Assembly: GCA_951799425.1 (NCBI GenBank)
Contig: OX637399.1
Span: forward strand, 34,941,701-35,005,700
From: Ilex aquifolium
Taxonomy: Eukaryota > Streptophyta > Magnoliopsida > Aquifoliales > Aquifoliaceae
DNA: 64,000 nt
Direction: 5' to 3'
Below are positions 25,076-38,300 of this stretch, in pieces; the first letter of the stretch is position 1, and every line of letters begins with the position of its first letter. The notes below the pieces were generated by a model that had not been told where the DNA came from, searched no databases, and worked only from the letters and a program-made list of their open reading frames with translations. The position numbers were made by a program, and so were the translations under genes.

Positions 25076-26369
25076 GTAAGTACCTGTACACATTCTTAGC
25101 TCCATTCCTGTGTTTTATCTATCTGAGCCTTTTCCATTCCTCTTCCAATTTATGAAGGTTTAGTTTAATTTGTTGTAGTTTTTATTTTTATTTTTATTGA
25201 TTCTGCTTTAACTATGAGCAATATACAATTTTGCCTTGATTCAGTTCGATTTGCTGTTCTTGAGCTTCATAGTTGTATTGTGCTTATATATGTATATCTT
25301 ACATTTGGTGCGTATCGAGTTGTTTGGAGAAGTTGGGAAATGTGGATAAAACTGTGGGAATGCAGTTGTGAGAACTGAAATTAGAGACTCCATTTGCCAA
25401 TTTGGAGCAAATTTGGGAGTAATAATTGGCGATTAGTTTCCGTTTTATTCCAAGGACCATACATTTTTTTTCTTAATTTTTCTAGTGGCTGAAAAAAGGT
25501 TCATTTTTCTTATCGCTACATCTTTGTTAATTATATTTATTGTTGGTTTTAGTATTTTTTTTTTTCAAAAAAAATTGTATTCAGTATTATTTTTTTGAAA
25601 TTTTGATCTTTTAGATTACCATGGTTCGCAATCAGAAAGAGTTTGTAGCACAGTATTTTATGATCTTCCTGTGCTATAGATATCCTAGCAAGGGGCTAAA
25701 ACTCCATAATTTAGTCAAAAATAGCGTTAGCTGTAATTGAAAATGCTTGTTAAGGATAATTTAAGATGACTTTTATATAGTTGTCTTTTGTCATCAGCTA
25801 TCTTACAACTTTAGATAGACTCATTATATGCCTTCTTTATATACTTCTGTACTATATTGCTAGTGATCTCCTTCTTGTTAGTGTAGTGGGGCTTTTCCTT
25901 CAAAACTCTCAAAATTCACGTTTTGCAGTAACAGAAAATGTATGCAAAATTAACATTTTCTAGTTACCCAGCTTAACAGTTTCCTTTTTTCTGTCTTCCA
26001 ACTAGTAGCTTCAAACATTGAATGTCCATAAACGATTTGCTTGGGTGCTAGTATCATCTGTCTAGACATGGTTAGCTTAGAAACAAGAAGTTTCCTGGTG
26101 ACGCTGAGTGCATGCTTATATTAGGATTGGTAGGTTAAAAATAAAAAGTTTGCTGATCAAGTTTTTGATGATCAGTGCATGATTTGACTTTCTTTCTGAT
26201 TGTTATTATCAGAATCTGAATTAGGTTCTGGTTGTAAGTGGGATGAGAAACATTAACCCTTTGTTGAAATTGTTTACTTTTTGAGACCCATTACAGTGTT
26301 CATTGATTTTTGAATTGTGTAAATCACTTTCTTGTATAACTTTCATGAACAGAACGCAGGACTGGACAA

Positions 26370-29300
26370 ATGACGAAGGTAAGTCCTGAACTTGAAGATG
26401 AAATACAGATGCAGGCTGTTCTATCGGTGTCAGCCGATGTGAGCTTTGCTTCTAGTCGATTTCCAAAATACAAAATAGGAGCCGATAGTCAGATTTTGGA
26501 TGAGGCAAGGGAGGACCCCAAGGGCCCATCCCTGAAGGATGTTGTTGCGGAGGAAACTCTGCAGCTGTCAGAGCAGCACAAACGTCTCTCTGTCCGTGAC
26601 CTGGCCAGTAAATTTGACAAGAATTTGGCTGCGGCGGCTAAGTTATCCGATGAGGTTTCTCTTTCTCGATTATACATTCCAAAGTTCTTTGTTCTTCCAG
26701 ACTCTTAATCATCAACCAATAAGTACTTTTATTCTTCTGCAAGAATATAGAGAGACATGATTTCATATTCTATACTATATTTATGTAATTGATCTTTTTC
26801 CATTCAGTTTTCTTTTCTATTTTTATTTGGAAAAAATATCATTATCTAGTGACAATAGATGATCAAATGATCAATAAATAATTGTTCCTTGACATTCAGG
26901 CTAAGCTTAGAGAGGTGGCTTCTTTAGAGGGACATGTTCTTTTGAAGAAGCTTAGGGATGCACTGGAATCTTTGAGAGGACGACTGGCAGGTCTAAACAA
27001 GGAAGATGTGGAAAAAGCTATTTCTATGGTTAGTCTTTTGGACTTATTTTCGGTGTTGTAGGTAATTCAAATGTTTATCTCATTGGATATGTTCGATGGC
27101 ATATTGGCATACCATGTTAATTACATTCCTGAGTATGTCCATGACTACGTGCTTTTTGAAGTTTATCTTTTCATCTTTGTTGATTTATGTCAGTCACAAA
27201 ATTCATAACACAAACTGAAGTATGGGGTAGATGAGCGACAAATATATAATAAGTTGTGTTTCCCTCATCTGCTGCCCCAGTCCTCTTGGTGTATGAACTT
27301 TCTCTCAATTGCATATCACATTTGAAGTCCATATTGCTTGTACTCTAATATTGTCTCGAAACATCTTTAGGCTGGAAACATGCCACAAGTCATATCAATG
27401 AGCATATTTCCATGCTAGTGAATGAACGAATTTAAATATGCGATACAAATATTTTAAGTGAAGCCCATGTTACATGTATTCTAGTAGGTCTTGATTCTAG
27501 AAACATCAGTTTACTGAAATGATGCCATTAATCATCGCAATAGTCAGTAAACACACTCCTCGGAGTGGGCGGAAAAAGCTGTGGTATGTCTTGTGTGTCT
27601 GTAGAAGTTTTAAAACCTGCTTGCTGCTCATGGTATGAAATAATGAATGGATTATTTTTTTAATTACATTACACTTGTTAGTGTCGGATGGCTTCCTCTT
27701 AGATACCACAGTTATAGTTTGTTTACCCATGTTAGTCTACCAGATGAATTCGGTCCTTGGGCAGGAGTATCCAGGTCTCTTAATTGTGTGAAATCCTGAT
27801 CTCAGGTCACTGAGACATTGCAGAACTGCAAAGCTAGTGGCATATTTATGTTCAAGAAAACAAGATATTTTGGCAATCATCCTTCCTGGTTCTTAACCGT
27901 CAAATATCCTAGTCTCAGTTCACTGTGACATGAGAGGAATTCGGAGGATCAAAGTTTCTCCAGTTTTCCCCTAACAAAGGATGTTTGTCAAAGTAACCAA
28001 TGCCAGTTGTTTTTAAGTTCCCTATGTAAGGTTTGAAGTTTACAACAGTTCTAACACAAGAAACTGCTAACAAGGAATATGTTATCACCTTCTTTGTTGG
28101 ACTTGCTCTAGACGTACATGTCTTAAAACAATGCTCGAGACATTTCCTAACGTGCTTCTTGGTCATAATGTGTTTAAATTAAAAAAAAAAAAAATAATGT
28201 GTTTAAATTGGTGTTTTATTATCTTCTCCTAAATTTCAAGAGCCATAAACATATCTGGTTATGCTGCAGTCCATGTGATCTTCTATATTTAATTGGTAAT
28301 ACAATTGTCATAAGGTTTCATATTTATCTGTTCTACTATGAATGCACAAATCTGGGTACTGCTATTATATCTATCCACATCATATCTTGTCCAGAACTAA
28401 TGGCCTACTAGATTTTCTTCCAAATATGAATATATATTGTCCCTTGTCATTCTTTGCTAGAATGATAACAATCAATTTGTGCAGGTAGAAGCTTTGGCCG
28501 TAAAGTTGACTCAAAAAGAAGGAGAGTTAATACAAGAGAAGTTTGAAGTGAAAAAGCTAGTGAACTTTCTGAAGCAGGTCAAATATTGCACCTCCTCAAG
28601 TGCTCCCTCCACCATTGGCTTAGTTATTGGGTTTGCATAATTTCATGACACTGTTAGTAATTTTATTAAGTAAAATCAAATTGGTTACTTATTTGGCCAA
28701 AACTATGTTTATGCTTAATCCAATTTACAGAATCTCATTTGTCAAAATTATTCATATTTGCATCATAACGATTGGAGAGAACAATTGTGCATTAAAGGAA
28801 AATAGAGGTATAAACAAGGCCTAAAGTTTCACCTTTACGCTTTCAAGACTCGGGCAGTAGGTATCAAATTTTTGGGCCGGGAAATGACAGTTACTACAGA
28901 TAATTCTAGTTATGAGGTTTTATTGGAACTCATGAAAACATATTTCCATGAATACTCTATGTCTCTATCTTAATACATAGCTCCACTTAGGGATTCCAAC
29001 TATTTAAGAAGAGGTCTTATTATTGGATTCACATGAAGTAAAAAGTTCCAAGTCATTATTAAGGTTCAAAAATTAAGAAAATCCCATGGAGGAAATATTT
29101 TCCAAATCACTTCAATAAGGTTAAGTTAGGAAATTTTCAAGTCATTTACATTGACCTTTTAGACTAGACAATTTTGAATAAACATCCCAAAATGAAAAGG
29201 TGGAATATGGGACAGGGAGAAATGTCGGAAGTTAGGATTGTAATCTTCGATCCTGCTCTTTTCGTTTGAATTCTGTAGATAAATCTATTGATGGAAGAAT

Positions 29301-32300
29301 TTTGAATATCAATTTATAAGTAAAAAAGGGAGAGCTTTAAATTCCACAAGTTGGTCATGTTGGAAAATACTCATCAATAAAGAATTATGTACTGTTAAAT
29401 TTTGGATGAAGAGATTGAAGAGAGAAAATGGAAGACAAAGGAACAAAATCATATAGTGTGGTTTGGTCTTAAGACTTACACCCACGGCACAAAAACTCAA
29501 AGGGCTATCTTTTGATCATACCCACTTAATCTTATAGATGAGTCACTTATATAGAAAGAATCATCAATTACTTATGATTGATTAAGAAAGTCGTGAAATC
29601 AACTTGTGATTCATATGTCCATAATTAAGAATCAATCATATGCACCAATGATGAGATTTGATTGTTGAGCCATCAATTATGGGGTCCTCAACATTTCTCC
29701 TCAAGTTGACACATTGAAAAGTTGACTTGAAGTGGCCGACTTGAATTGGAATAGTAGAGTGTAGATGGCAGGACTGCGACATTGTTGAAGTTGTAACAAT
29801 GTTGCATTGTTGAACTTAAGGTTTACATGTCAATAAACAAGAATCAATCACGGATCTCCAGTAGCTGTTGACATTGGTGTGCCACAAATGATTCCTATGC
29901 ATTGCTATAGATTTCACCAATGCTGATGGATGTATAACCATTCTTTCCTCCCTATGGTTCTTCTCACTTGGTACTTTGAAATTACATTTGAATGTTTTAG
30001 CTGGCCCAATTTCTTTTTTTTCTTGTTTGATATCCATGTGTGTACTTGAAAAATCTGTTTCTTCTTTACAGGCTTCAGAAGATGCTAAAAAACTGGTCAA
30101 CCAAGAAAAATCTTTTGCTTGTGCTGAAATTGAGAGTGCCAGAGCAGTAGTGCAAAGAATTGGAGAGGCCCTTGAGGAACAAGAAAGAAATTCCCGATCT
30201 TCTGGAAAGCAGGTACCTATTTTTATTCTAAAAGTTGAGTTAAAGATTGAAAATAGCACCCAGGAAGTTACATATAGTCATACATATTTATGCATATATA
30301 TATGTAGACATTTAGATATTTTGGATCATGTAGTGCGATGTGGGATGATAGATGCAAGGGCTAGCTTTCAACTGATTAGTGGCATAAGGAAGTTTAATAT
30401 ATTGTGCATCTATCTGAATTGCTGAATTTTTAATGGATTTGTGGAGAATTATTAACCATATGAAAATGCATAAAAGAAAAAATAAGATTGCAGCATGCCA
30501 TCTGTACTTTTGAGTTTTGGGAGCACTATATTTCAAGTGGTGTATAAACACCCAAGAGCAGATTTTGATTTATTTTGGTCAGCTGCAGGGATCATGCTTT
30601 GTGTACTTTGTCTCGTTTATAACTTGGATTAAACAATGCCCAACCATGTCCTTCCTTAGTACCTTGGTATTTTGCATCATTGGCTTTTATTACTATATTT
30701 TGGGTACAAATTCAACATGTGTAGTCTTGGTAATTATATGTTCTCTCATAGTATGAGATACTTATTAGTCAAATTTTTAATCTTTGTTAATTACATGTCA
30801 ACACATGTTTATTGTTTAGTAGCAGACACGACCTAAAGAAGTGTCGGACACATGTCCGAAATTAAAATTTTATCATTTAATTATGGACACAGATAAAAGA
30901 GTATTGTATCCGAGAGTGCCTGAGGAGTGTCGGTGTCCAACATGGACATGTCACCTTCATGAGAGTGTCTGTGCTTCAAAGTTCTTATGTAGTGGACATG
31001 AATAATTACAACTTAAAAGGCAACCTACAACTTAAAACAAGTATTTTCTATGAATTATACCAATACAACTATTCAATTTTACTTGAGCGAAGATTTAATG
31101 TTTCGTATGACGAACCTTATACTTTTATATAACACACTGAGATTTACTTTTCATGCTGTTAGGAAATGGAGGGACTGATGGAAGAGGTTCAAGAGGGTAG
31201 AAAAATTAGACTGTTGCATCAGCCCAGCAAGGTTTGTTATGATCGTTTTCTTAGTTTTTTTTCCATGTAGGTTTATGTCAGCTCCCTTTTTGATATATAC
31301 CATTCTGCACTTGATAAATCGTGCATTCAAGCTATTTGTGGTGCTTGTATGTTACAAATCCTTTTATTTGTGTTATGATATTGTACTTTGTGTATTATCT
31401 CACTACTAATTTAATTTCCTTGTTCATGTACATATCCAAATTCTACAATGTATCTTAACTTCCATGCTTATGTTTTTGATATTTAGACGCAGAATCTTCG
31501 GATCATCTGCATTTTTTGATTCATTTTTTAAAGCTAACAGCTCAGTGTCATAAGCCTCAATTTGAGTTGAAAAGTAGTCTAATTGTTTGAGTGAAACAAA
31601 AACCCCCTTTTGATTTGACTCATTCTAATATCTTACCAAAATCTATTGGTAGAAACTGAAAGTTTTGGTGACTTTGGATTTTTTCTTTTTGATAAGAAAT
31701 GTAACTTTCAGCAAATAGTGAAAATATTACAATATAATGAATAAGAAATCCACCTAAAAGAAAAGAATAAAAGGGGTTAACCAAAACAAAATTGTGCCAT
31801 AACCTAAGAAGCATGGACATGGACATGGACATGGACATGGACATGGACATGAAAATGAAACGACACGGACACGCAGACCCGACATTTCTCACAGAAGTAG
31901 GACACATACACATTGGAGATACACTATAGATAATTATGTTTTCTATAAAAAATCATATAATCTATTGCGAATATAGTGATAATGATAACAAAAAGGGTTA
32001 AACAAAACAAACTTGTGCCATAATGCCCATAAGAAAGTAATCATCTAACTACAAGCTACAATCCAATTAATAATAAGGGGAAAAAGTGGCACATCCTCAA
32101 ACTCTTTAGTTGCGCCCGCCCATAGACAAGCCATGAACTATCACATAGAAACACCACATGTTCATCTTCATCATCAATGATGCCCCTATCCCTTTCCATT
32201 CATACCACCCAAATAAGGGTCAAAATCACACATGCCCCCAAATAGAGTCTCTACATCCCTTTCCAAAAACATCATGATTAATCTCAAATAAGGATACACA

Positions 32301-35300
32301 ATCTCTTGGAAGGACCCAACTTACACTAAATATCTTGGAATTATCTTTATATGTCTTGCCCAGTGCTCTAGGCATATGTTTACTTTTGCATTTACAATTT
32401 TTTTGTCAGTTTAACTATAAACGATAATTACTACTTTAAGTTTGTTGCAGATGCAAACTGAGTTATGTGTTATAAACAGGAAGTAGGGAATGTAGGTGGC
32501 CGTACTAATTACACCAAATGACAGATCTAGATCAGACATTCTCACAACTGGAAGTTGGTATGTGGAATACACCAGCCAATGTCTGTTGGGATGACTAGTC
32601 CATCGTCAAGAGATTGAGATTGGTATTAGATGTTTATATCTTCTTGTAAAATAGTGCCCCTAATTATATGACTGAACAAGTGTACTAGGGAGCTTTGGAG
32701 AATATTTAGGAGAATGAGATGCAGTGGACTTAAAGAGCATCAAAGTGCTAGTTTATGCTGCTATTATATGCTAATGAATACACGATGCCAGGAATCGAAT
32801 GATGTGTGAAGTCTTGTTGCAGAAGTCGAGGTCAGGAAAAAATAACTGGTGATATCTTTAAATAGGTCAAGGTAATTTTAGATTAACCAATTATCTTAGT
32901 CCTAGGGGTTGACTTCATTCAGCAGGGGATGCATAAGATTAACCAATTATCTTAGCAAATTTCTTAGCTTCAGCGAAATTACTTTTCAGAAATTTTTTTT
33001 CTTTCATATTTTTTCCAGTCATTGTTTTTATTCTGTGTTAGTAGTTGAGGAAACCATTTTCTTACAACTTTTGATGTCGAGTTATAAGTTTGATGAAACA
33101 ATCACCTGATTTATTATGAGAACATGTGGAATGGATTGTTTTGTAGGTGATGGACATGGAACATGAGCTTCGTGCACTAAAAATTCAAATTCGGGAGAAG
33201 TCTACAATATCGGTTAAGCTTCAGAAAGAGGTTTAATACTTTTTTTTGGCTTCTTGAGTTTGAAAATAAATTGTAGGGAATGTGATTCTAAGTTTCTCAT
33301 AAGTCAACACTTGCCTGGGAAAACTTGCTTTTAGACATTGTATCTGAAAACCTTACACTGTTTAACATGTAGCCCAAAACTGTACATGTTGTTAATTCTT
33401 GGTTTTGACTTTTTAAGACTGACTAAAATCATTTTCTTTTTCATATTTGGTAACCCAAGTTGTGGTAGCCTTTGTTATATGATGTTATGCTGGTCCTTCA
33501 ATATTTAAGCTCATCAATATCACTGTCACAGTTGCAGCCTCATCCAATTGTACCAGCCGATTCTAATTTCTGATTCCATTTAGAAAAAAATTATGTGCTT
33601 TAAAGAATCCCTTCTTTTCAGTAATAAAATGACAATTCCCTGGTTGGTCATAATTCATGATCATATATATAACTATATAAGTGTTGTTCTTAATTGCTTG
33701 GATTAGTCTGTAGAGAAAATATTGGTGTGTCATCATGCGCGTAACGCATGCCTAAACATCTCCAAGTTTCTTTTTTTTTTGAAAGTTCCGCCGGTACAGA
33801 CTGCATCATGATTTTCTGACTTAAATCCCCAAATCTCTCAATTATCAGAATCTATTAATCTTGTGTGCAGAATAATTAGTATGTGATTCACAAATGCATT
33901 CTCAAATACCATTAGTTTAGCTCTTCAAGAATTCTTGAACGCATGAATGCGTTACGTAGTTCTTGCTTCATGGCCACCTGTCATTTACATACAGATTTTC
34001 TGATGTTTTGGCATGAAGAAAACATTGCATTAGTTAGATGCACTATGTAATTTTTGAGAAACTGAAAAATACAAAAAATAGAAAAAAAAAATTCAAAAAG
34101 ATTATATTTTTTTGTTGTTGTTTAACATGAGTGTCACACTGGAATTTGGAGTTTCTCAGATTTATTCTCAAATCAAAGTCTTTGGTGTGTTAGTATTGGT
34201 CATATCAAGAGATTGAGAACTTAGTACTTGTAAATCCATTAGCATGATTGGAACTAAGTCTCTTTCACTTGCTTATGGTTGAATGATTCAAAATATAGAT
34301 AGATTCATACAAAACTGTGCACGTCTGACTATTACCTTCACCTTCTTGAAATGATCGGAGAAGATAAAATATGTTGTAATAAGCACAAGTGGACAAGATA
34401 AATAACACATAGACATATGTAGGACTTAGGAGTAACACAAGATCTGTAAACAATACAATTGTCTCTACTCAATAAGTGAAATTGTTGTCCAATTTCTTTA
34501 AAATTTCTGGTGTTGTCGATATATTTGGTTGTTTTCCAAATGTTCTCTGTTCAGATGATTTCATCAAATGAACGTTTGTTCCGGTTTGTTTGTGAAGTGT
34601 AGATCGAGACTATGTTGTTTTCTTCAACTTCAGGAAATTTATAACCATGATTTCATTTGAGTATAAAATAAAAACATGGATTTTGCTAATTGCTTACTAA
34701 TGGAGACTATAATCTTAATCAGAATCTTTTGTTAAGAGAAAGTCACGTAATTTCCACACGCTGCCCGGTAGGTTTAAAGAGAACTGTAATTGTAAATGTT
34801 TTGATAATTAGTTGATAATTGATCTCATTTCTGATAAAACCATCTCGGTACTTGGTTCTTAGTTTACAGATCCCTAACTTATTCAGCTTTTTTCATTATT
34901 TCTTTACAGTCTTCCATATGTGATATATGTGGTTCATTTGTCTATTGGTTGTTGCACTTTTCCTTCTCTCTCTCTGACTCTCTCACTCTGTGTGTGTGTG
35001 CCTGTGTTTGCTTGTAGAATCTTGTTGCATTGTCACTACATGGAAGGAATTGTAGGGCATTTTCTTGTCAGACTATTTGGTTTCTTGTTGGCCTTACGTC
35101 CTCATCTTTTGCAGCTGGCCCTGAGTCGCAGAGCTGAGGAGAACAGGCACCAATTATATGAGTTAAGTGGTTCTGAAACTTTAGGTTCAATTTTGCGAGT
35201 CCACCCATGCTCAGATGAAGCGATGGAGCTTTCCAGATGTTCAATCCAGTGGTACCGTTTACTGTGCGATAGTAGCCGAAGGGAACCGATTGCAGGTCTG

Positions 35301-38300
35301 CATTCCATCTTCTTTTGCATCTGTTTGATTTTTTACAGCTTAAATAAAAGAATATATCGATGCTGCATTATACTTAGCCACAGTGTATTCTTACCTATTG
35401 TCAGATTTTTTTGATACATATTCTTTCTAATTTCAGGATTTCTAATTATCTGATTACTGATCATCTTGTTTATAAGATCAGGTGGTAAATTTAGTGTCTT
35501 TGTGATGTGGATTTATATCCAACACCTTCTTCTTAATTTCTCCTCACTACTCTTTAGCAATAACATAAATTCACTGATTTTATGTGTGAACATATAACCA
35601 TGAGATGAAACTCTGTACTTACTAGGCTTCCCTGCCTATCACAAGGACAAGCCATGACGAGTAACATATATGTGTCTTACTGTTTCCTACTCTGTTTAAT
35701 CTCATCATATGGCATCTTGCTTTGCAATAAATACATCGTTTAGTGCATTCGTAGGAATGCTTCAATATTTTTGAGATGGTCTTACATGCTTTGATTATTG
35801 TCTGGCCCAATGTTACCTTGATCGTGGATCGATTTGGTAGGAGGTACGGGTACATGTATTCGATGCAATACTTCTTCTAATACACGATGTGATGTGATGG
35901 GGGTAGACTTAGTTGGTCTATCTTTTTGGGTCATGGTTCACCTAATTACTCTTATTCGGATTGCTTTCTTGATTATATAAAATTATATATAAATATACAT
36001 TCATCTATACATAGTCAACCAATACTTATTATGCATTTCTGATCAGTGTTTCAAAATGAATCATAATCCAAGACAATGTATTGTCTAATGAATGTAAATA
36101 ATAAAAGCTAGTACTTGCACATCTATACTATAAACACATTCAAGTCACCGCACTTCAAAATATAAGTTTAAAGATTAGAATACATAAGGAATCAGTTAAG
36201 GTTACAATTGGGGTTAAAGCTATAATTGGGAATTACCTGGATTATGGGTTAATTTGGGGTTAGGAACTGGAGCGATCTGGATTGCAAATTGATCTCGTTT
36301 TGGGTTGAGCAACCACGGTTTGTGGGACGCGAGGGGCTTCTACGACCCGGAATCTATGGTCTGGCCACTAGAAGACTAGTAAAGTATATGCCTGTATTGC
36401 GGCAATGAAGAAGGTAAATGATAAGATTAGGCAATAGGCATTTACAGATTATTAAAAGCACAGTTCAATGTAGTTGTAATATTTTCCAGATTAAGCATGC
36501 GATGATCCGGAGTAGTTTCTTAGTGCCACCCAAGGAAAATGACACATGTACACTTCCTCCGTTGACTGAATACTGCAGATGCAGAAAACCAAGGCAAAGA
36601 TAGCAAAACACTTCACCCTTTTCTTGTGTTGATATTTGCTTCACCCAGAAAGCCTTTTCTAGTTCCTAGTATTTAGTAAAGACTGCTTTTTCTTAGTATA
36701 TATTGTGAATCTTTTAGATGTATTCAATTCTTGTGTTGGGCATTTTCAATTATTAGATGTGCTTAGAAGTGGGTACATTACAAGAAGAACTTCCATATTT
36801 ATATTAGCAACAGAAACTTCTTGTTATGGGAAAGCAGATTCGCTATTAAGTATTGTGATTTCTAATTTCTAAGTTGTTTTTGTGTTTGCATCCGTCACTA
36901 CACTCTCTGAAGAAATTATTATTGGAAATTTTAAACTTCTACCATTCATCAAATTTAGCTGTGTGCCTCTTGCTTTACAAATTGAACCTCATTAATCTTT
37001 CAGCAAATGTGCTGATGCTAGTAAAGACCTATTTGTGGGTGCCATTCATGTGTTCTTTGTTCGTCAAATCCTACCATTAGATGCATGACATGCATTCAAA
37101 ACAACTAATTATTTGTGTGAAAGAGATGGCAAGAGTAAGAGCCTATGTGATATAATAGCAATGATAAATGATTTATTGCTAGGCACAAATTTGAGGCAGC
37201 ATTTTTTTTGCCAATTTATTTATGAAGTTTAGGCATTAGTTCTGCTTGGACATGATAGTATCTTTTTTTTTTTTTTCATCTAAATAATCCCATCATGGCA
37301 TTAATTTGAAACTGAAAGAATTAAGTTAGTGGGTGGCCTTGCATATTGAGCCAATTAGATTGCTTTTTTTCAACCAAACTCCCCTCCTTTACATTATCAT
37401 AGAGTTGGCTTTTGTCTTTATTAATTCGTGTTGTTTTGGTGCATGGTGTTGTTGAATTTTGGCGATGATGAGAGGTGTAACAGCGTGTAGCTTTTTGGGA
37501 TGCTTTGAACTTCTCTTGTATTCACTATTCATTTTCTTGTCTGTGTGTATATGTCCTGTGTGCATGGCTTGTGCTGCCTTGGTGCTTTTTAATGAATTAT
37601 AGTCAGCCAAAAAATAAAGTCAGATTTGTCATGTATTTCAGCCATCTGGTTCAAATCCTTAATGCTTGCCTGTGAAATATATGGCTCCCTCTGCTTGTTG
37701 GACTGTTACGAACATAGCCTCTCACTCAACTGGCCTTCCAGAACAAATAATGCTTTTGCCTTTTTGTTTTCTTTTGCAATAGTTGGCAGCTACTTTATGG
37801 CAATAAAGGCACTGTTGATAGTTTTCCTCAATTCAGACAGTTGTTATGTCTTGAAGAGATGATAGGTTGAACAGGTGCCTTGATGTTCATGAGGTTTCCT
37901 TGATAGGAGTTTACATCGAGTATTTGAATCATATGTTAAGCTTCGGTCATCAAGAAAACGGAAATGTTTCGACGTGTTTCGGAAACGTTTCGATCCGTTT
38001 TGGAAACAGAATGAAAAAATAAAAATTTTATAGTTGTTTTTCCAAAACATTTGTCGAAATATATTAAAGTATCTTGAAATATCTTGAAACATTCCGAAAC
38101 AATTGTGCAAATGCATTGACACATGACAAAACACCTCAAAACATTATGAAACGCCTCGAAATATTTAGAATTTCAATTCTATCACTAATTTGTTTCGGTC
38201 TTCTTAGAAACGCAAACGTTTCAGACGTTTCAAAACGAAATTTTGATCCTTCATGTTAGCACAGTTTTTAATCTCATGTTTGTTTCCAATCTAATGTATA

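Noticed and set aside
29367-29697. Possible solo LTR in SCAB1 intron 3
   Set aside because: TGTTG...CAACA ends only, with no matching 5-bp flanks or primer site; not strong enough to call.
29976-30425. 149-codon ORF considered as a separate gene
   Set aside because: It is SCAB1 exon 30072-30212 read through into both flanking introns.
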